From: Candidatus Uhrbacteria bacterium
Lineage (GTDB): Bacteria > Patescibacteriota > Patescibacteriia > 2-12-FULL-60-25
DNA: 6,781 bases
NCBI GenBank assembly: GCA_016866635.1
Contig: VGLT01000047.1
Location: 1-6,781 of the forward strand
Direction: 5' to 3'
The translations under genes and the position numbers were made by a program. Below are positions 1 to 6,080 of the stretch, in pieces. The stretch's first letter is position 1; every line of letters starts with the position of its first letter. The notes beneath the pieces are model-generated. The model was given only the letters and a program-made list of their open reading frames with translations. It searched no databases and was not told the origin of the DNA.

Positions 1-752
1 GGGTTAGGGGGTGGCCTACTGCCTCGGTCTATCCTGCGATCATAGGTTTTGGAGCGCTATTTGTATTTGCCCTGCTTGGTTTTTTTGAAGCGCTCAAACG
101 TGCGGAGGCAAGTCGCGTCGTTCCCATCGTTGGTTCCCTCATCCCGATTTTTACTCTTGCTGGAACCTCTCTTTTTTTTCAGGAACGATTTGGCTCTGCA
201 CAGCTCGCGGGGTTTGTTCTCCTCATGATCGCTACATGGTTACTCACCAGTAGTGGCGTTCGCAAAAAGTACGTCTCTCGTTCGACATTGTTGATTGCTG
301 TTTTATCTGCCTTCTTGTTCGCCGCATCTTCTGTGTGTGGAAAGTATGCGTTTGATCATGCAAGCTTTTTGTCTGTATTCATTTTGTCACGCGTGATCGC
401 CGGTGTGGTGGGAATTGCCCTGGGATTATTCCTAACCGGATCACGACAGGAGCTCTTCTCCATGCTTCATCCAGCGGAACGCAAAACAAAGCAAAAGTAT
501 GTGAGCTGGGCGATTGCTGGACAAACCTGTGGGGGAATCGGTTTCATCCTTGTGAGCGCGTCGATCGCACTAGGAAGCGCCGCCATCGTCAATGCTCTGC
601 AAGCCGTCCAATACGCGGCGATTATTCTCGTTGCCTGGTTCGGCGGTCGCCATTTGCGTACAGTGCTTCATGAGGAAGTGAGCAAATCGATCATCATTTC
701 AAAGAGTATTGCCATCCTTTTCGTAGCCATCGGGTTAGCCCTTCTGGCATGA
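1..752 (+). CDS. EamA/DMT-family transporter, 3' part (5' end outside window)
   Basis: This inner-membrane protein of the drug/metabolite transporter superfamily probably exports or exchanges a small metabolite; the substrate cannot be told from sequence. The frame is open from base 3 to the TGA at 750-752, giving about 249 visible residues. An ATG at 225 lies inside the first EamA repeat and is not the true start. About eight hydrophobic helices are visible: three closing the first EamA repeat, including the typical stretch EASRVVPIVGSLIPIFTLAG followed by a short Glu-Arg turn, then five making the second repeat. The second repeat carries the matching NALQAVQYAAIILVAWF segment. The family usually has ten helices in about 300 residues, so roughly two helices and the N-terminus are missing to the left. 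The next gene starts seven bases after the stop, suggesting an operon. The family call is secure; the substrate is unknown. Confidence 0.85.
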   Translation, partial: VRGWPTASVYPAIIGFGALFVFALLGFFEALKRAEASRVVPIVGSLIPIFTLAGTSLFFQERFGSAQLAGFVLLMIATWLLTSSGVRKKYVSRSTLLIAVLSAFLFAASSVCGKYAFDHASFLSVFILSRVIAGVVGIALGLFLTGSRQELFSMLHPAERKTKQKYVSWAIAGQTCGGIGFILVSASIALGSAAIVNALQAVQYAAIILVAWFGGRHLRTVLHEEVSKSIIISKSIAILFVAIGLALLA

Positions 753-759
753 GATCCAT

Positions 760-1758
760 ATGGTTAAAACGTTTTTATTAATTATTCTGGCACTCCTCGC
801 GATCATTCTCGCGTACTTTTTTCTTGGATGGCCCATGCGCGATCAGAACATGATCTACGGAATGACGTGGAGCGGTCCGTATGCACGGTATTTGGGAATA
901 GATAGTCAGGAAGGTTTGCGAGCGGCTCTCCAAGAACTCAAGTTAACCCATGTACGTCTGCCAGCGTATTGGTCAATCATCGAGCCTCAGCAGGGCAAAT
1001 TTGATTTTGTAGAGCTTGATCAACAACTTGATCTGATCACGGAACATCAAGGTAAGGTTATTTTAGTCGTAGGTGCTAAACAACCGCGCTGGCCAGAATG
1101 TTGGATTCCAGATTGGACCAAAAATATGTCTGAATCCGAACGTGAGCAAGCTCAGTTCAATTATGTGAAGGAGGTAATTTTGCATGTCGGAAATCGTTCC
1201 GTGATCGAGGCCTGGCAAGTAGAAAATGAGCCGGAGTTTACCTTTGGAGAGTGCGCTCCTTTATCAAAAAGCTTTATTGAAAAAGAAATGGCCTTTGTGC
1301 GCGGATTGGATAAAACCCTCAATACGCAACACCCAATTTATACGACCGCATCGGGAGAACTTTCCTCGTGGCTCGACTTTGGCCGTGCAACCGACGGTCT
1401 TGGGATCAGTATCTATCGTGTGGTTGAAACGCCGTTGATAGGAACCTTTCATTATTCATTTCTCCCGCCATGGATCTATAAACGTAAGGCATGGCTTTTG
1501 CGATGGTGGACCGGTCCGGTCTATGTGAGCGAATTCCAAATGGAGCCTTGGTTTAAAGATGGGTCTGCGATAAACCTTCCCCTGGAGGCATATTTCAAGA
1601 CATTCAATTCTGCTCAAATGAAAAAGAATTTTTGGTTTGCCGAGAGAACTGGATTTGAACGTGTCTATTTCTGGGGGGTGGAATGGTGGTATTGGATGAA
1701 AATAAAGAAAAATCACCCAGAATTTTGGGATGTGGCAAAACAGCACTCCACCCTTTGA
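760..1758 (+). CDS. Membrane-anchored clan GH-A (TIM-barrel) glycoside hydrolase
   Basis: A probable retaining glycosidase held on the outer face of the membrane. The 332-residue protein begins with Lys3 and one hydrophobic helix (about residues 4-24), then a single catalytic domain. Clan GH-A hallmarks are visible in order: RLPAYWSIIEPQQGKFDF (67-84), typical of strand 2 and its loop in GH5/GH42-like enzymes; WQVENEPEF (152-160), whose Asn156-Glu157-Pro158 places the acid/base at Glu157; YVSEFQ (255-260), placing the nucleophile at Glu258; and VYFWG (302-306), with Trp305 at the end of strand 8. Both catalytic acids are present, so it is probably active. The exact GH family and substrate are not clear; endoglycanase, beta-galactosidase-like and cell-wall glycan roles are all possible. 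It probably shares a transcript with the transporter upstream. No Shine-Dalgarno sequence precedes ATG 760. Its TGA stop lies within the -35 element proposed for the next gene. Confidence 0.8.
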   Translation: MVKTFLLIILALLAIILAYFFLGWPMRDQNMIYGMTWSGPYARYLGIDSQEGLRAALQELKLTHVRLPAYWSIIEPQQGKFDFVELDQQLDLITEHQGKVILVVGAKQPRWPECWIPDWTKNMSESEREQAQFNYVKEVILHVGNRSVIEAWQVENEPEFTFGECAPLSKSFIEKEMAFVRGLDKTLNTQHPIYTTASGELSSWLDFGRATDGLGISIYRVVETPLIGTFHYSFLPPWIYKRKAWLLRWWTGPVYVSEFQMEPWFKDGSAINLPLEAYFKTFNSAQMKKNFWFAERTGFERVYFWGVEWWYWMKIKKNHPEFWDVAKQHSTL

Positions 1759-1783
1759 CACAAGGCCGGTTTTTGCGTATCCT
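1755..1783 (+). promoter_or_regulatory. Candidate promoter of typA
   Basis: A perfect -35 hexamer TTGACA (1755-1760) is followed by exactly 17 bases and a -10-like TATCCT (1778-1783, four of six to consensus). Transcription would begin near 1790, only a few bases before the typA ATG at 1794, so the mRNA would be nearly leaderless. The -35 hexamer includes the TGA stop (1756-1758) of the preceding gene. A 5-bp inverted repeat (1763-1767 with 1787-1791) flanks the -10 but is too short to interpret. Confidence 0.65.
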
Positions 1784-1793
1784 ACTGGCCTAC

Positions 1794-3608
1794 ATGTCTA
1801 CCCCAATTCGCAACATCGCCATCATTGCCCACGTTGACCACGGAAAAACCACCTTGGCCGATTCGCTATTGAAGCAATCAGAAACCTTTAAGGAGCGTGG
1901 ATTAGAAGGAGAAACGATTCTTGATTCAAATCCACTTGAGCGCGAGCGTGGCATCACTATTTTGGCAAAAAATGTGGCGGTTATGTTTGGTGGCGTAAAA
2001 ATCAACATCGTGGATACTCCCGGTCACGCGGATTTTGGTGGCGAAGTCGAGCGCATAATGAATTTGGTGGACGGAGCGCTTCTTCTCGTGGATGCCAAAG
2101 AGGGGCCAATGCCTCAGACGCGTTTTGTGCTCAAAAAGGCCATTCAAGCCGGGCACCGCATCATCGTGGTGATCAACAAGATTGATAAACCAGATGCTCG
2201 ACCGGATTGGGTTTTGGATCAGGTGTTTGATTTATTTGTGACACTCGGCGCATCAGATGCTCAGACAGATTTTCCTGTTGTATACGCTTCGGCGAAGCAG
2301 GGGAAAGCCGGGATGGAAAATGATTTGAATACCATGACGGATATTCGTCCACTATTCGATACGATTTTGAAAGAAATTCCAGAACCAAAGGTGGACGTAG
2401 GTGGTCCGTTACAAGTTTCTGTTGCTAACATCTCTTACGACAACTACAAAGGCAAAATGGCAATTGGTCGTGTTGTGCGTGGCACGTGTAAGCCGGGCCC
2501 AGTTATGTGGATCAATCGTGCAGGAGCGCAAACCCCGTCAAAACTTTCCACGCTCATGGGATTTATGGGTCTTGGTCGTGTAGAAATTCAAGAAGCACAA
2601 GCAGGCGACATCATTGCCTTCGCGGGCATTCCAGACATCAACATTGGTGAAACAGTGGCTGATCTCGAAAAACCAGAGGCACTTCCTGTTATCAGTATTG
2701 AAGAGCCAACCGTGAAAATGACCTTTGGCGTTAACACCTCACCGTTTGCTGGACAAGAAGGGCAATTTACGACTTCCCGCAACATTAAAGAACGGCTAGA
2801 ACGTGAACTTCAGAATGATGTGGCGCTTCGAGTAGAGCCAGGAGCAGGAGATGGGGCGTTTATTGTTTCTGGCCGCGGTGAGCTTCACCTGTCCATTTTG
2901 ATAGAGCGTATGCGTCGCGAAGGATTCGAACTCCAAGTTTCTCGACCACAAGTTATTTATAAAGAGGAAAACAGCCAAAAGATGGAGCCATTTGAAGAGG
3001 TCTCTCTTGAATGTCCAGAAGGGATGAGCGGCTCTGTGATTGAAAAAATGGGCCGTCGTAAGGGTGAAATGAAAGATATGCGCGTTGAATCCGGCACAGC
3101 GTATCTCCAATTTGAAATTCCTACGCGTGGGTTAATCGGCTATCGCAATGAATTTATGATGGACACGCGTGGACAGGGAATCATTAACTCGTTATTCCTG
3201 GGATACCGCGCGTTTGTCGGAGCGATCGAAGGAACTCCACATGGCTCGCTCATCTCACATGAAACGGGTGAGGCAAATACGTACGGACTGCTCGCGGCAC
3301 AGGAGCGCGGTCAACTCTTTATCAACCCTGGAATCAGGGTGTATGAGGGGATGGTGGTCGGTCAAAATGCTAAACCGGAAGATTTAGTCGTAAACGTTTG
3401 TAAAGAAAAGAAACTGTCTAACATGCGCTCGAAAGGTGATGGTGTGGCTGAGGGGTTGGATACGCCTCGCGCAATGAGCTTGGAAGAGTGTTTGGAGTAC
3501 CTTGGAGATGATGAGCTCCTCGAGGTCACTCCACAAAATCTCCGCATTCGTAAACAATTTTTGAAGGACTTTGAACGTAAGCGCGCGACACAAGCGGCTG
3601 GCGCATAA
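1794..3608 (+). CDS. typA: Ribosome-associated translational GTPase TypA/BipA
   Basis: An EF-G-like GTPase that binds the 70S ribosome and helps ribosome assembly and stress or cold adaptation. The 604-residue length is normal for the family. G motifs are all present: G1 AHVDHGKT (12-19), G2 RGITI (52-56), G3 DTPGH (74-78), G4 NKID (128-131) and G5 SAK (166-168). A beta-barrel domain II (about 204-290), an EF-G III-like domain with GRGELHLSILIE (360-371), a domain V with PTRGLIGYRNEF (443-454), and the TypA-specific C-terminal domain ending in DDELLEVTPQNLRIRK (572-587) follow. ATG 1794 is chosen because MSTPIRNIAIIAHVDHGKTT is the standard N-terminus; an upstream in-frame ATG at 1683 would overlap the hydrolase gene. 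There is no Shine-Dalgarno sequence. A promoter lies directly upstream and a terminator directly downstream, so typA is probably monocistronic. LepA and EF-G are excluded by the C-terminal domain. Confidence 0.96.
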   Translation: MSTPIRNIAIIAHVDHGKTTLADSLLKQSETFKERGLEGETILDSNPLERERGITILAKNVAVMFGGVKINIVDTPGHADFGGEVERIMNLVDGALLLVDAKEGPMPQTRFVLKKAIQAGHRIIVVINKIDKPDARPDWVLDQVFDLFVTLGASDAQTDFPVVYASAKQGKAGMENDLNTMTDIRPLFDTILKEIPEPKVDVGGPLQVSVANISYDNYKGKMAIGRVVRGTCKPGPVMWINRAGAQTPSKLSTLMGFMGLGRVEIQEAQAGDIIAFAGIPDINIGETVADLEKPEALPVISIEEPTVKMTFGVNTSPFAGQEGQFTTSRNIKERLERELQNDVALRVEPGAGDGAFIVSGRGELHLSILIERMRREGFELQVSRPQVIYKEENSQKMEPFEEVSLECPEGMSGSVIEKMGRRKGEMKDMRVESGTAYLQFEIPTRGLIGYRNEFMMDTRGQGIINSLFLGYRAFVGAIEGTPHGSLISHETGEANTYGLLAAQERGQLFINPGIRVYEGMVVGQNAKPEDLVVNVCKEKKLSNMRSKGDGVAEGLDTPRAMSLEECLEYLGDDELLEVTPQNLRIRKQFLKDFERKRATQAAGA

Positions 3609-3640
3609 GGAGGGTAGGGTTTGACAAAAACCCCCTTTTT
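3609..3640 (+). terminator. Rho-independent terminator after typA
   Basis: The stem GGGTTT (3617-3622) pairs with AAACCC (3628-3633) around a 5-nt loop GACAA. Two further C residues and five T residues (3636-3640) follow. The purine-rich GGAGGG just upstream could extend pairing with the extra C residues through a bulge. It starts right after the typA stop, which fits a terminator for that gene. Confidence 0.7.
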
Positions 3641-3652
3641 AAAAAATTAAGC

Positions 3653-3673
3653 TATACTTCAGATACTTATTCT
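3653..3673 (+). promoter_or_regulatory. Candidate promoter elements of the DUF5684-like gene
   Basis: Two -10-like hexamers precede ATG 3685: TATACT (3653-3658), five of six to consensus, and TATTCT (3668-3673), which ends 11 nt before the ATG. Neither has a recognisable -35 at 16-18 bp, though an A/T-rich tract (3636-3650) lies just upstream. The terminator directly upstream means the gene needs its own promoter. Which hexamer is used cannot be decided here. Confidence 0.4.
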
Positions 3674-3684
3674 TAGTTTTTTCT

Positions 3685-4119
3685 ATGCCTGATTTAGATT
3701 ATTCGTTCTCCACGGGGTATACGAGCCAAGTGGATAGCGCGGGTTTAGGGTCTGTTGCGTTCGTGTATCTTGCTTTGTACGTATACTTTGCCGCGGCACT
3801 CATGGCAATCGCAAAGAAAACGGGAACAAAAAATGGGTGGTTTGCGTGGATTCCCATTTTAAATGTGTTTCTTATGCTTAAAGTAGCTGGTAAACCCTAT
3901 TGGTGGTTTATTCTGCTCCTGATTCCATTTGTCAATATCATTATCGCAATTATTCTTTGGATGAAGATAGCCGAGCGGGTTGGCAAGCCAAGCTGGTGGG
4001 GGATCTTGATGCTTGTTCCCGTAGTAAACCTGATCGTTCCCGGCTACCTTGCCTGGTCCAAGTCTTCTCCTCCTGCATCACCATCAACCCCTTCCGCCCC
4101 CGCAACCCCAGCGATGTAA
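3685..4119 (+). CDS. Small polytopic membrane protein, DUF5684-like
   Basis: A 144-residue membrane protein of unknown function, resembling the DUF5684 family seen often in CPR and other bacteria. It has about four hydrophobic segments (roughly 23-43, 52-67, 73-95 and 104-124) and a Pro/Ser/Ala-rich tail of about 18 residues (127-144). The core holds three copies of a short pattern, Trp then two to six residues, Pro, two residues, Asn: WIPILN (55-60), WWFILLLIPFVN (73-84) and WWGILMLVPVVN (104-115). Gly-Lys-Pro turns at 69-71 and 100-102 separate them. The pattern suggests tandem re-entrant or hairpin membrane elements. No catalytic residues are apparent. The gene is flanked by terminators on both sides and is probably transcribed alone. 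No Shine-Dalgarno sequence precedes ATG 3685. The family call is from memory of its appearance. Confidence 0.8.
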   Translation: MPDLDYSFSTGYTSQVDSAGLGSVAFVYLALYVYFAAALMAIAKKTGTKNGWFAWIPILNVFLMLKVAGKPYWWFILLLIPFVNIIIAIILWMKIAERVGKPSWWGILMLVPVVNLIVPGYLAWSKSSPPASPSTPSAPATPAM

Positions 4120-4140
4120 CCTTATCAAAATACATTTAGG

Positions 4141-4166
4141 AAAAAGGATCTCGTTGGATCCTTTTT
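4141..4166. terminator. Bidirectional rho-independent terminator between convergent genes
   Basis: A perfect 10-bp stem, AAAAAGGATC (4141-4150) with GATCCTTTTT (4157-4166), encloses a 6-nt loop. The 3' arm ends in a T run on either strand, so it can stop transcription of the gene ending at 4119 (+) and of the protease gene ending at 4258 (-). Its position in the convergent gap supports this. Confidence 0.85.
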
Positions 4167-4182
4167 CTCTCGGAAAAATAGA

Positions 4183-4218
4183 CGTAACTAAAAAAAGCGG
4201 TCGTGTATTTTAGTTACG
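4183..4218. repeat. 11-bp perfect inverted repeat with 14-nt spacer
   Basis: CGTAACTAAAA (4183-4193) is the exact reverse complement of TTTTAGTTACG (4208-4218). The arms are A/T-rich. Read on the minus strand it lies 40 bases after the protease stop and is followed by TCTATTTTT, so it could be an auxiliary terminator for the protease mRNA. The long spacer and low G+C make a weak hairpin, and a protein-binding site is also possible. Confidence 0.55.
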
Positions 4219-4257
4219 CGTATCCTGATAAGCATTTTAGATTTAGAATATGAGACG

Positions 4258-5409
4258 TTAATGATCCAACGGTTGACCTACGGTGTAATTTGTCCAAAAT
4301 TCGTCTGGAATGTCTTTGACAAACCCTGCCCAGCCAGGTCCCCAAAGCTGTTTTGCCTTTTCTTCTGTAGGGATCCAACGCAGGGTGCCAAAACTATCAA
4401 CCACAACATACACCTGAGCCGATGTGGCAGATTTGATAAGAGTGCCAGGCGTATGGGTAACGTTTCGATTGAGCGGATATTCTGCGATGGTGTCTGCGCT
4501 CACCAAATCCACGCCAGAGAAATCCGGAAACCACGAGAGAAACGTTGCATCGTTTGGGAACACCATGCGGTCACCTCCGTTCATCAGACAGTACACGGTG
4601 GTCTCGATCGGGTTGCGTGCAACGTACTGACAATCCAATTCTGAACTGGTAATGAAGACGGCGTTCTGATGATAGCGCTGATAGTCCTCGTGAACAAAGA
4701 ACTCATCATGCGCATTGACCCCATACGTATCCATCCAGGTCATCACCATGCGAATGTCTTCAAGCTCATACGCCACGGTGACCGATCGATCGAGATCGGA
4801 AGTCAGAGTCACAATCCGATTTGGAATGCCGATTATACGAAAATGTTGATCCAGGGCAGCCCCGCCGGAATCTCCGGGGCTAATTTCTGCGTCCGTTTGG
4901 ATAAATCCATTTTGAAATTTCTCAATCGTGCCGGATCGAGAGACCAATTTGGCGCCGCCCTGAGAGAATCCATGGACGGTAATTGACTCACCGGGAACGG
5001 TAAATTCATTGCTTTTGAGAAAGGGGAAGGGCTTGGGAAGTCCACGCGGACCCAGCGAAATGCCTATTTGTAAAATGGCAAAATCCTTGCTTTTAGACTC
5101 TAAAAAAACGTACTGTTTAATTGCGGCCTGATAAAAAAACGTTGGGACCCCCGTAGTAACATCGATAAACCCTACCGTACAGTGAGCGGGCTCCTTTTTT
5201 GTTTTAATATCAATAACGACATGTGCATCTGTTAAGACATATCCTTTGTCTCCATGGATGACCGTGCCAGACCCTTGACGGTTTGCACATTGAACCCAAA
5301 CAACGGCCTGAAGCCGAGGGTCGATCGCCGCATTGGCGGCAGTAGCAACCCGTAACTCGTAACCTGTAATCAGTATGAATCCAAGGAACAAGAGAAAAAA
5401 GCGAGGCAT
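4258..5409 (-). CDS. Secreted trypsin-like serine protease with CPR-type C-terminal surface module
   Basis: A 383-residue exported protein. Residues 1-25 form a signal peptide (hydrophobic FFLLFLGFILITG, then a small-residue stretch ATAANA that could be cleaved). A chymotrypsin-fold domain of the Trypsin_2 type follows (about 30-225) with the full triad: His63 in LTDAHVV, Asp109 in KDFAILQI and Ser181 in SPGDSGGA. It is therefore probably active. Cys41 with Cys77, and Cys260 with Cys274, could form disulphides, which fits an extracellular location. No PDZ domain is present. Instead residues about 272-383 (MVFPNDATFLSWFPDFSGV through FWTNYTVGQPL) resemble a module I recall in many CPR secreted and surface proteins, of unknown function. 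ATG 5409 is chosen because it gives the signal peptide; there is no Shine-Dalgarno sequence. The gene is transcribed divergently from the exonuclease-like gene and converges on the DUF5684-like gene. Confidence 0.87.
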   Translation of the reverse strand: MPRFFLLFLGFILITGYELRVATAANAAIDPRLQAVVWVQCANRQGSGTVIHGDKGYVLTDAHVVIDIKTKKEPAHCTVGFIDVTTGVPTFFYQAAIKQYVFLESKSKDFAILQIGISLGPRGLPKPFPFLKSNEFTVPGESITVHGFSQGGAKLVSRSGTIEKFQNGFIQTDAEISPGDSGGAALDQHFRIIGIPNRIVTLTSDLDRSVTVAYELEDIRMVMTWMDTYGVNAHDEFFVHEDYQRYHQNAVFITSSELDCQYVARNPIETTVYCLMNGGDRMVFPNDATFLSWFPDFSGVDLVSADTIAEYPLNRNVTHTPGTLIKSATSAQVYVVVDSFGTLRWIPTEEKAKQLWGPGWAGFVKDIPDEFWTNYTVGQPLDH

Positions 5410-5419
5410 AGGCAGAAAA

Positions 5420-5449
5420 AGAATAGCACAATTTTTTTCTCTGTGTTAC
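5420..5449 (-). promoter_or_regulatory. Candidate promoter of the serine protease gene
   Basis: On the minus strand, GTAACA (5444-5449; four of six to TTGACA), an 18-base spacer and TATTCT (5420-5425) precede the ATG at 5409. The -10 is preceded by TGC, making an extended -10. Only 10 bases separate the -10 from the ATG, so the transcript would start 3-5 bases before the start codon. Confidence 0.5.
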
Positions 5450-5452
5450 TCT
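5444..5452 (+). promoter_or_regulatory. Possible extended -10 element of the exonuclease-like gene
   Basis: TGTTACTCT reads as an extended -10 (TG, one base, TACTCT), with the hexamer ending 11 nt before ATG 5464. It overlaps the proposed -35 of the opposite-strand protease promoter. The hexamer matches consensus at only three positions and no -35 is evident, so the call is weak. Confidence 0.3.
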
Positions 5453-5463
5453 TCGGGCTGATT

Positions 5464-6045
5464 ATGAGGAAGGAAGTTGTCCTTGATATTGAAACACGGA
5501 ACACGTTTCAGGACGTGGGGGCGTATAATCCATCTCTTTTACAGGTCTCGCTCGTTGGAGTGTATTTTTATGAAACAGACACCTTTGAATCGTTCCTCTG
5601 TGAAGATCTTCCAAAGCTCTGGCCGCGATTAGAAAAGGCAGATCGTATCATTGGTTACAACCTATTTCATTTTGATTATCCGTGCTTGCAACAGTATTAC
5701 ACAGGTGACATGATGCGCTTGCCAACCTGTGACCTACTCGTGGAAATCGAAAAAAAGCTAGGCTTTCGTATTAAGCTAGACGATGTGGCCCAAGCCACAT
5801 TAGGAGTAGGGAAGAGCGGACACGGGCTCATGGCCGTAGAATATTGGAAAAAAGGAGAAATAGATAAATTGCGGGAATATTGTTTGCAGGATGTTCGTGT
5901 CACGCGGGATGTCTATGATCACGCCCTCCAACAGGGGGAAGTCTCCTATATGGATCGACAGGGCCAGAAACAGACCATTTCCCTGCCTATTCAAAGCGCG
6001 CAAGAACAGTCTCGTCCAGCGGTAAACCTCTCCCTGGGTCTCTAG
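5464..6045 (+). CDS. Stand-alone DEDDy 3'-5' exonuclease-like (RNase H-fold) protein
   Basis: A 193-residue soluble protein resembling the proofreading exonuclease domain of family B polymerases and the YprB/RNase_H_2 group. It probably removes nucleotides from a DNA or RNA 3' end using two metal ions. The ExoI motif VVLDIET gives Asp8 and Glu10; ExoII GYNLFHFDYPCL (64-75) gives Asp71; ExoIII YCLQDVRVTRDVY (139-151) gives Tyr139 and Asp143 in the Tyr-three-residues-Asp spacing of DEDDy enzymes. All five catalytic residues are thus present. No polymerase or helicase domain is attached, and the last 30 residues look disordered. ATG 5464 is preferred over an in-frame GTG at 5443, because the GTG lies in the divergent promoter region and the ExoI strand normally begins within a few residues of the N-terminus. 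It lies upstream of nrdJ, but nrdJ has its own promoter. Substrate unknown. Confidence 0.8.
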   Translation: MRKEVVLDIETRNTFQDVGAYNPSLLQVSLVGVYFYETDTFESFLCEDLPKLWPRLEKADRIIGYNLFHFDYPCLQQYYTGDMMRLPTCDLLVEIEKKLGFRIKLDDVAQATLGVGKSGHGLMAVEYWKKGEIDKLREYCLQDVRVTRDVYDHALQQGEVSYMDRQGQKQTISLPIQSAQEQSRPAVNLSLGL

Positions 6046-6049
6046 GCAG

Positions 6050-6058
6050 TTATCCACA
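6050..6058 (+). promoter_or_regulatory. DnaA-box sequence upstream of nrdJ
   Basis: TTATCCACA matches the strongest Escherichia coli DnaA-box consensus exactly. It lies five bases after the exonuclease-like stop codon and six bases before the first NrdR box. It is a single box with no A/T-rich unwinding element or cluster, so this is not an origin. A role in coupling nrdJ expression to replication is inference, by analogy with DnaA boxes at E. coli nrdAB. Confidence 0.5.
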
Positions 6059-6064
6059 TCAGGG

Positions 6065-6080
6065 CCACTACATATTGTGG
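6065..6080. promoter_or_regulatory. NrdR box 1
   Basis: The near-palindrome CCACTACATATTGTGG fits the 16-bp NrdR operator pattern (outer CAC and GTG with an A/T-rich centre). It ends directly before the -10 hexamer of the nrdJ promoter and shares 14 of 16 bases with box 2. Confidence 0.85.

Noticed and set aside
1763..1791. AGGCC/GGCCT inverted repeat flanking the typA -10
   Set aside because: Only 5 bp with a 19-nt spacer; expected by chance and not called as an operator or terminator.
1683..1793. N-terminal extension of typA from an upstream in-frame ATG
   Set aside because: It would overlap the conserved end of the hydrolase gene and add 37 residues not expected before the standard TypA N-terminus.
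3621..3626. Perfect TTGACA as a -35 for the DUF5684-like gene
   Set aside because: It is 26 bp from TATACT, far beyond the 16-18 bp needed, and it overlaps the stem and loop of the typA terminator, which explains it.
3607..3650. AAGGAGGG followed by a TTG-started nine-codon ORF (3621-3650)
   Set aside because: The only strong Shine-Dalgarno-like sequence seen, but it lies right at the typA stop and terminator; the ORF is tiny and ends within the A/T tract, so it is probably part of the terminator stem region.
4784..4797. CGATCGATCG-type palindromic run inside the protease gene
   Set aside because: It lies inside well-supported coding sequence and is explained by the codons for Asp, Leu and Arg residues there.
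5443..5463. GTG start adding seven residues to the exonuclease-like protein
   Set aside because: It lies within the divergent promoter region, and ATG 5464 places the ExoI motif at the usual distance from the N-terminus.
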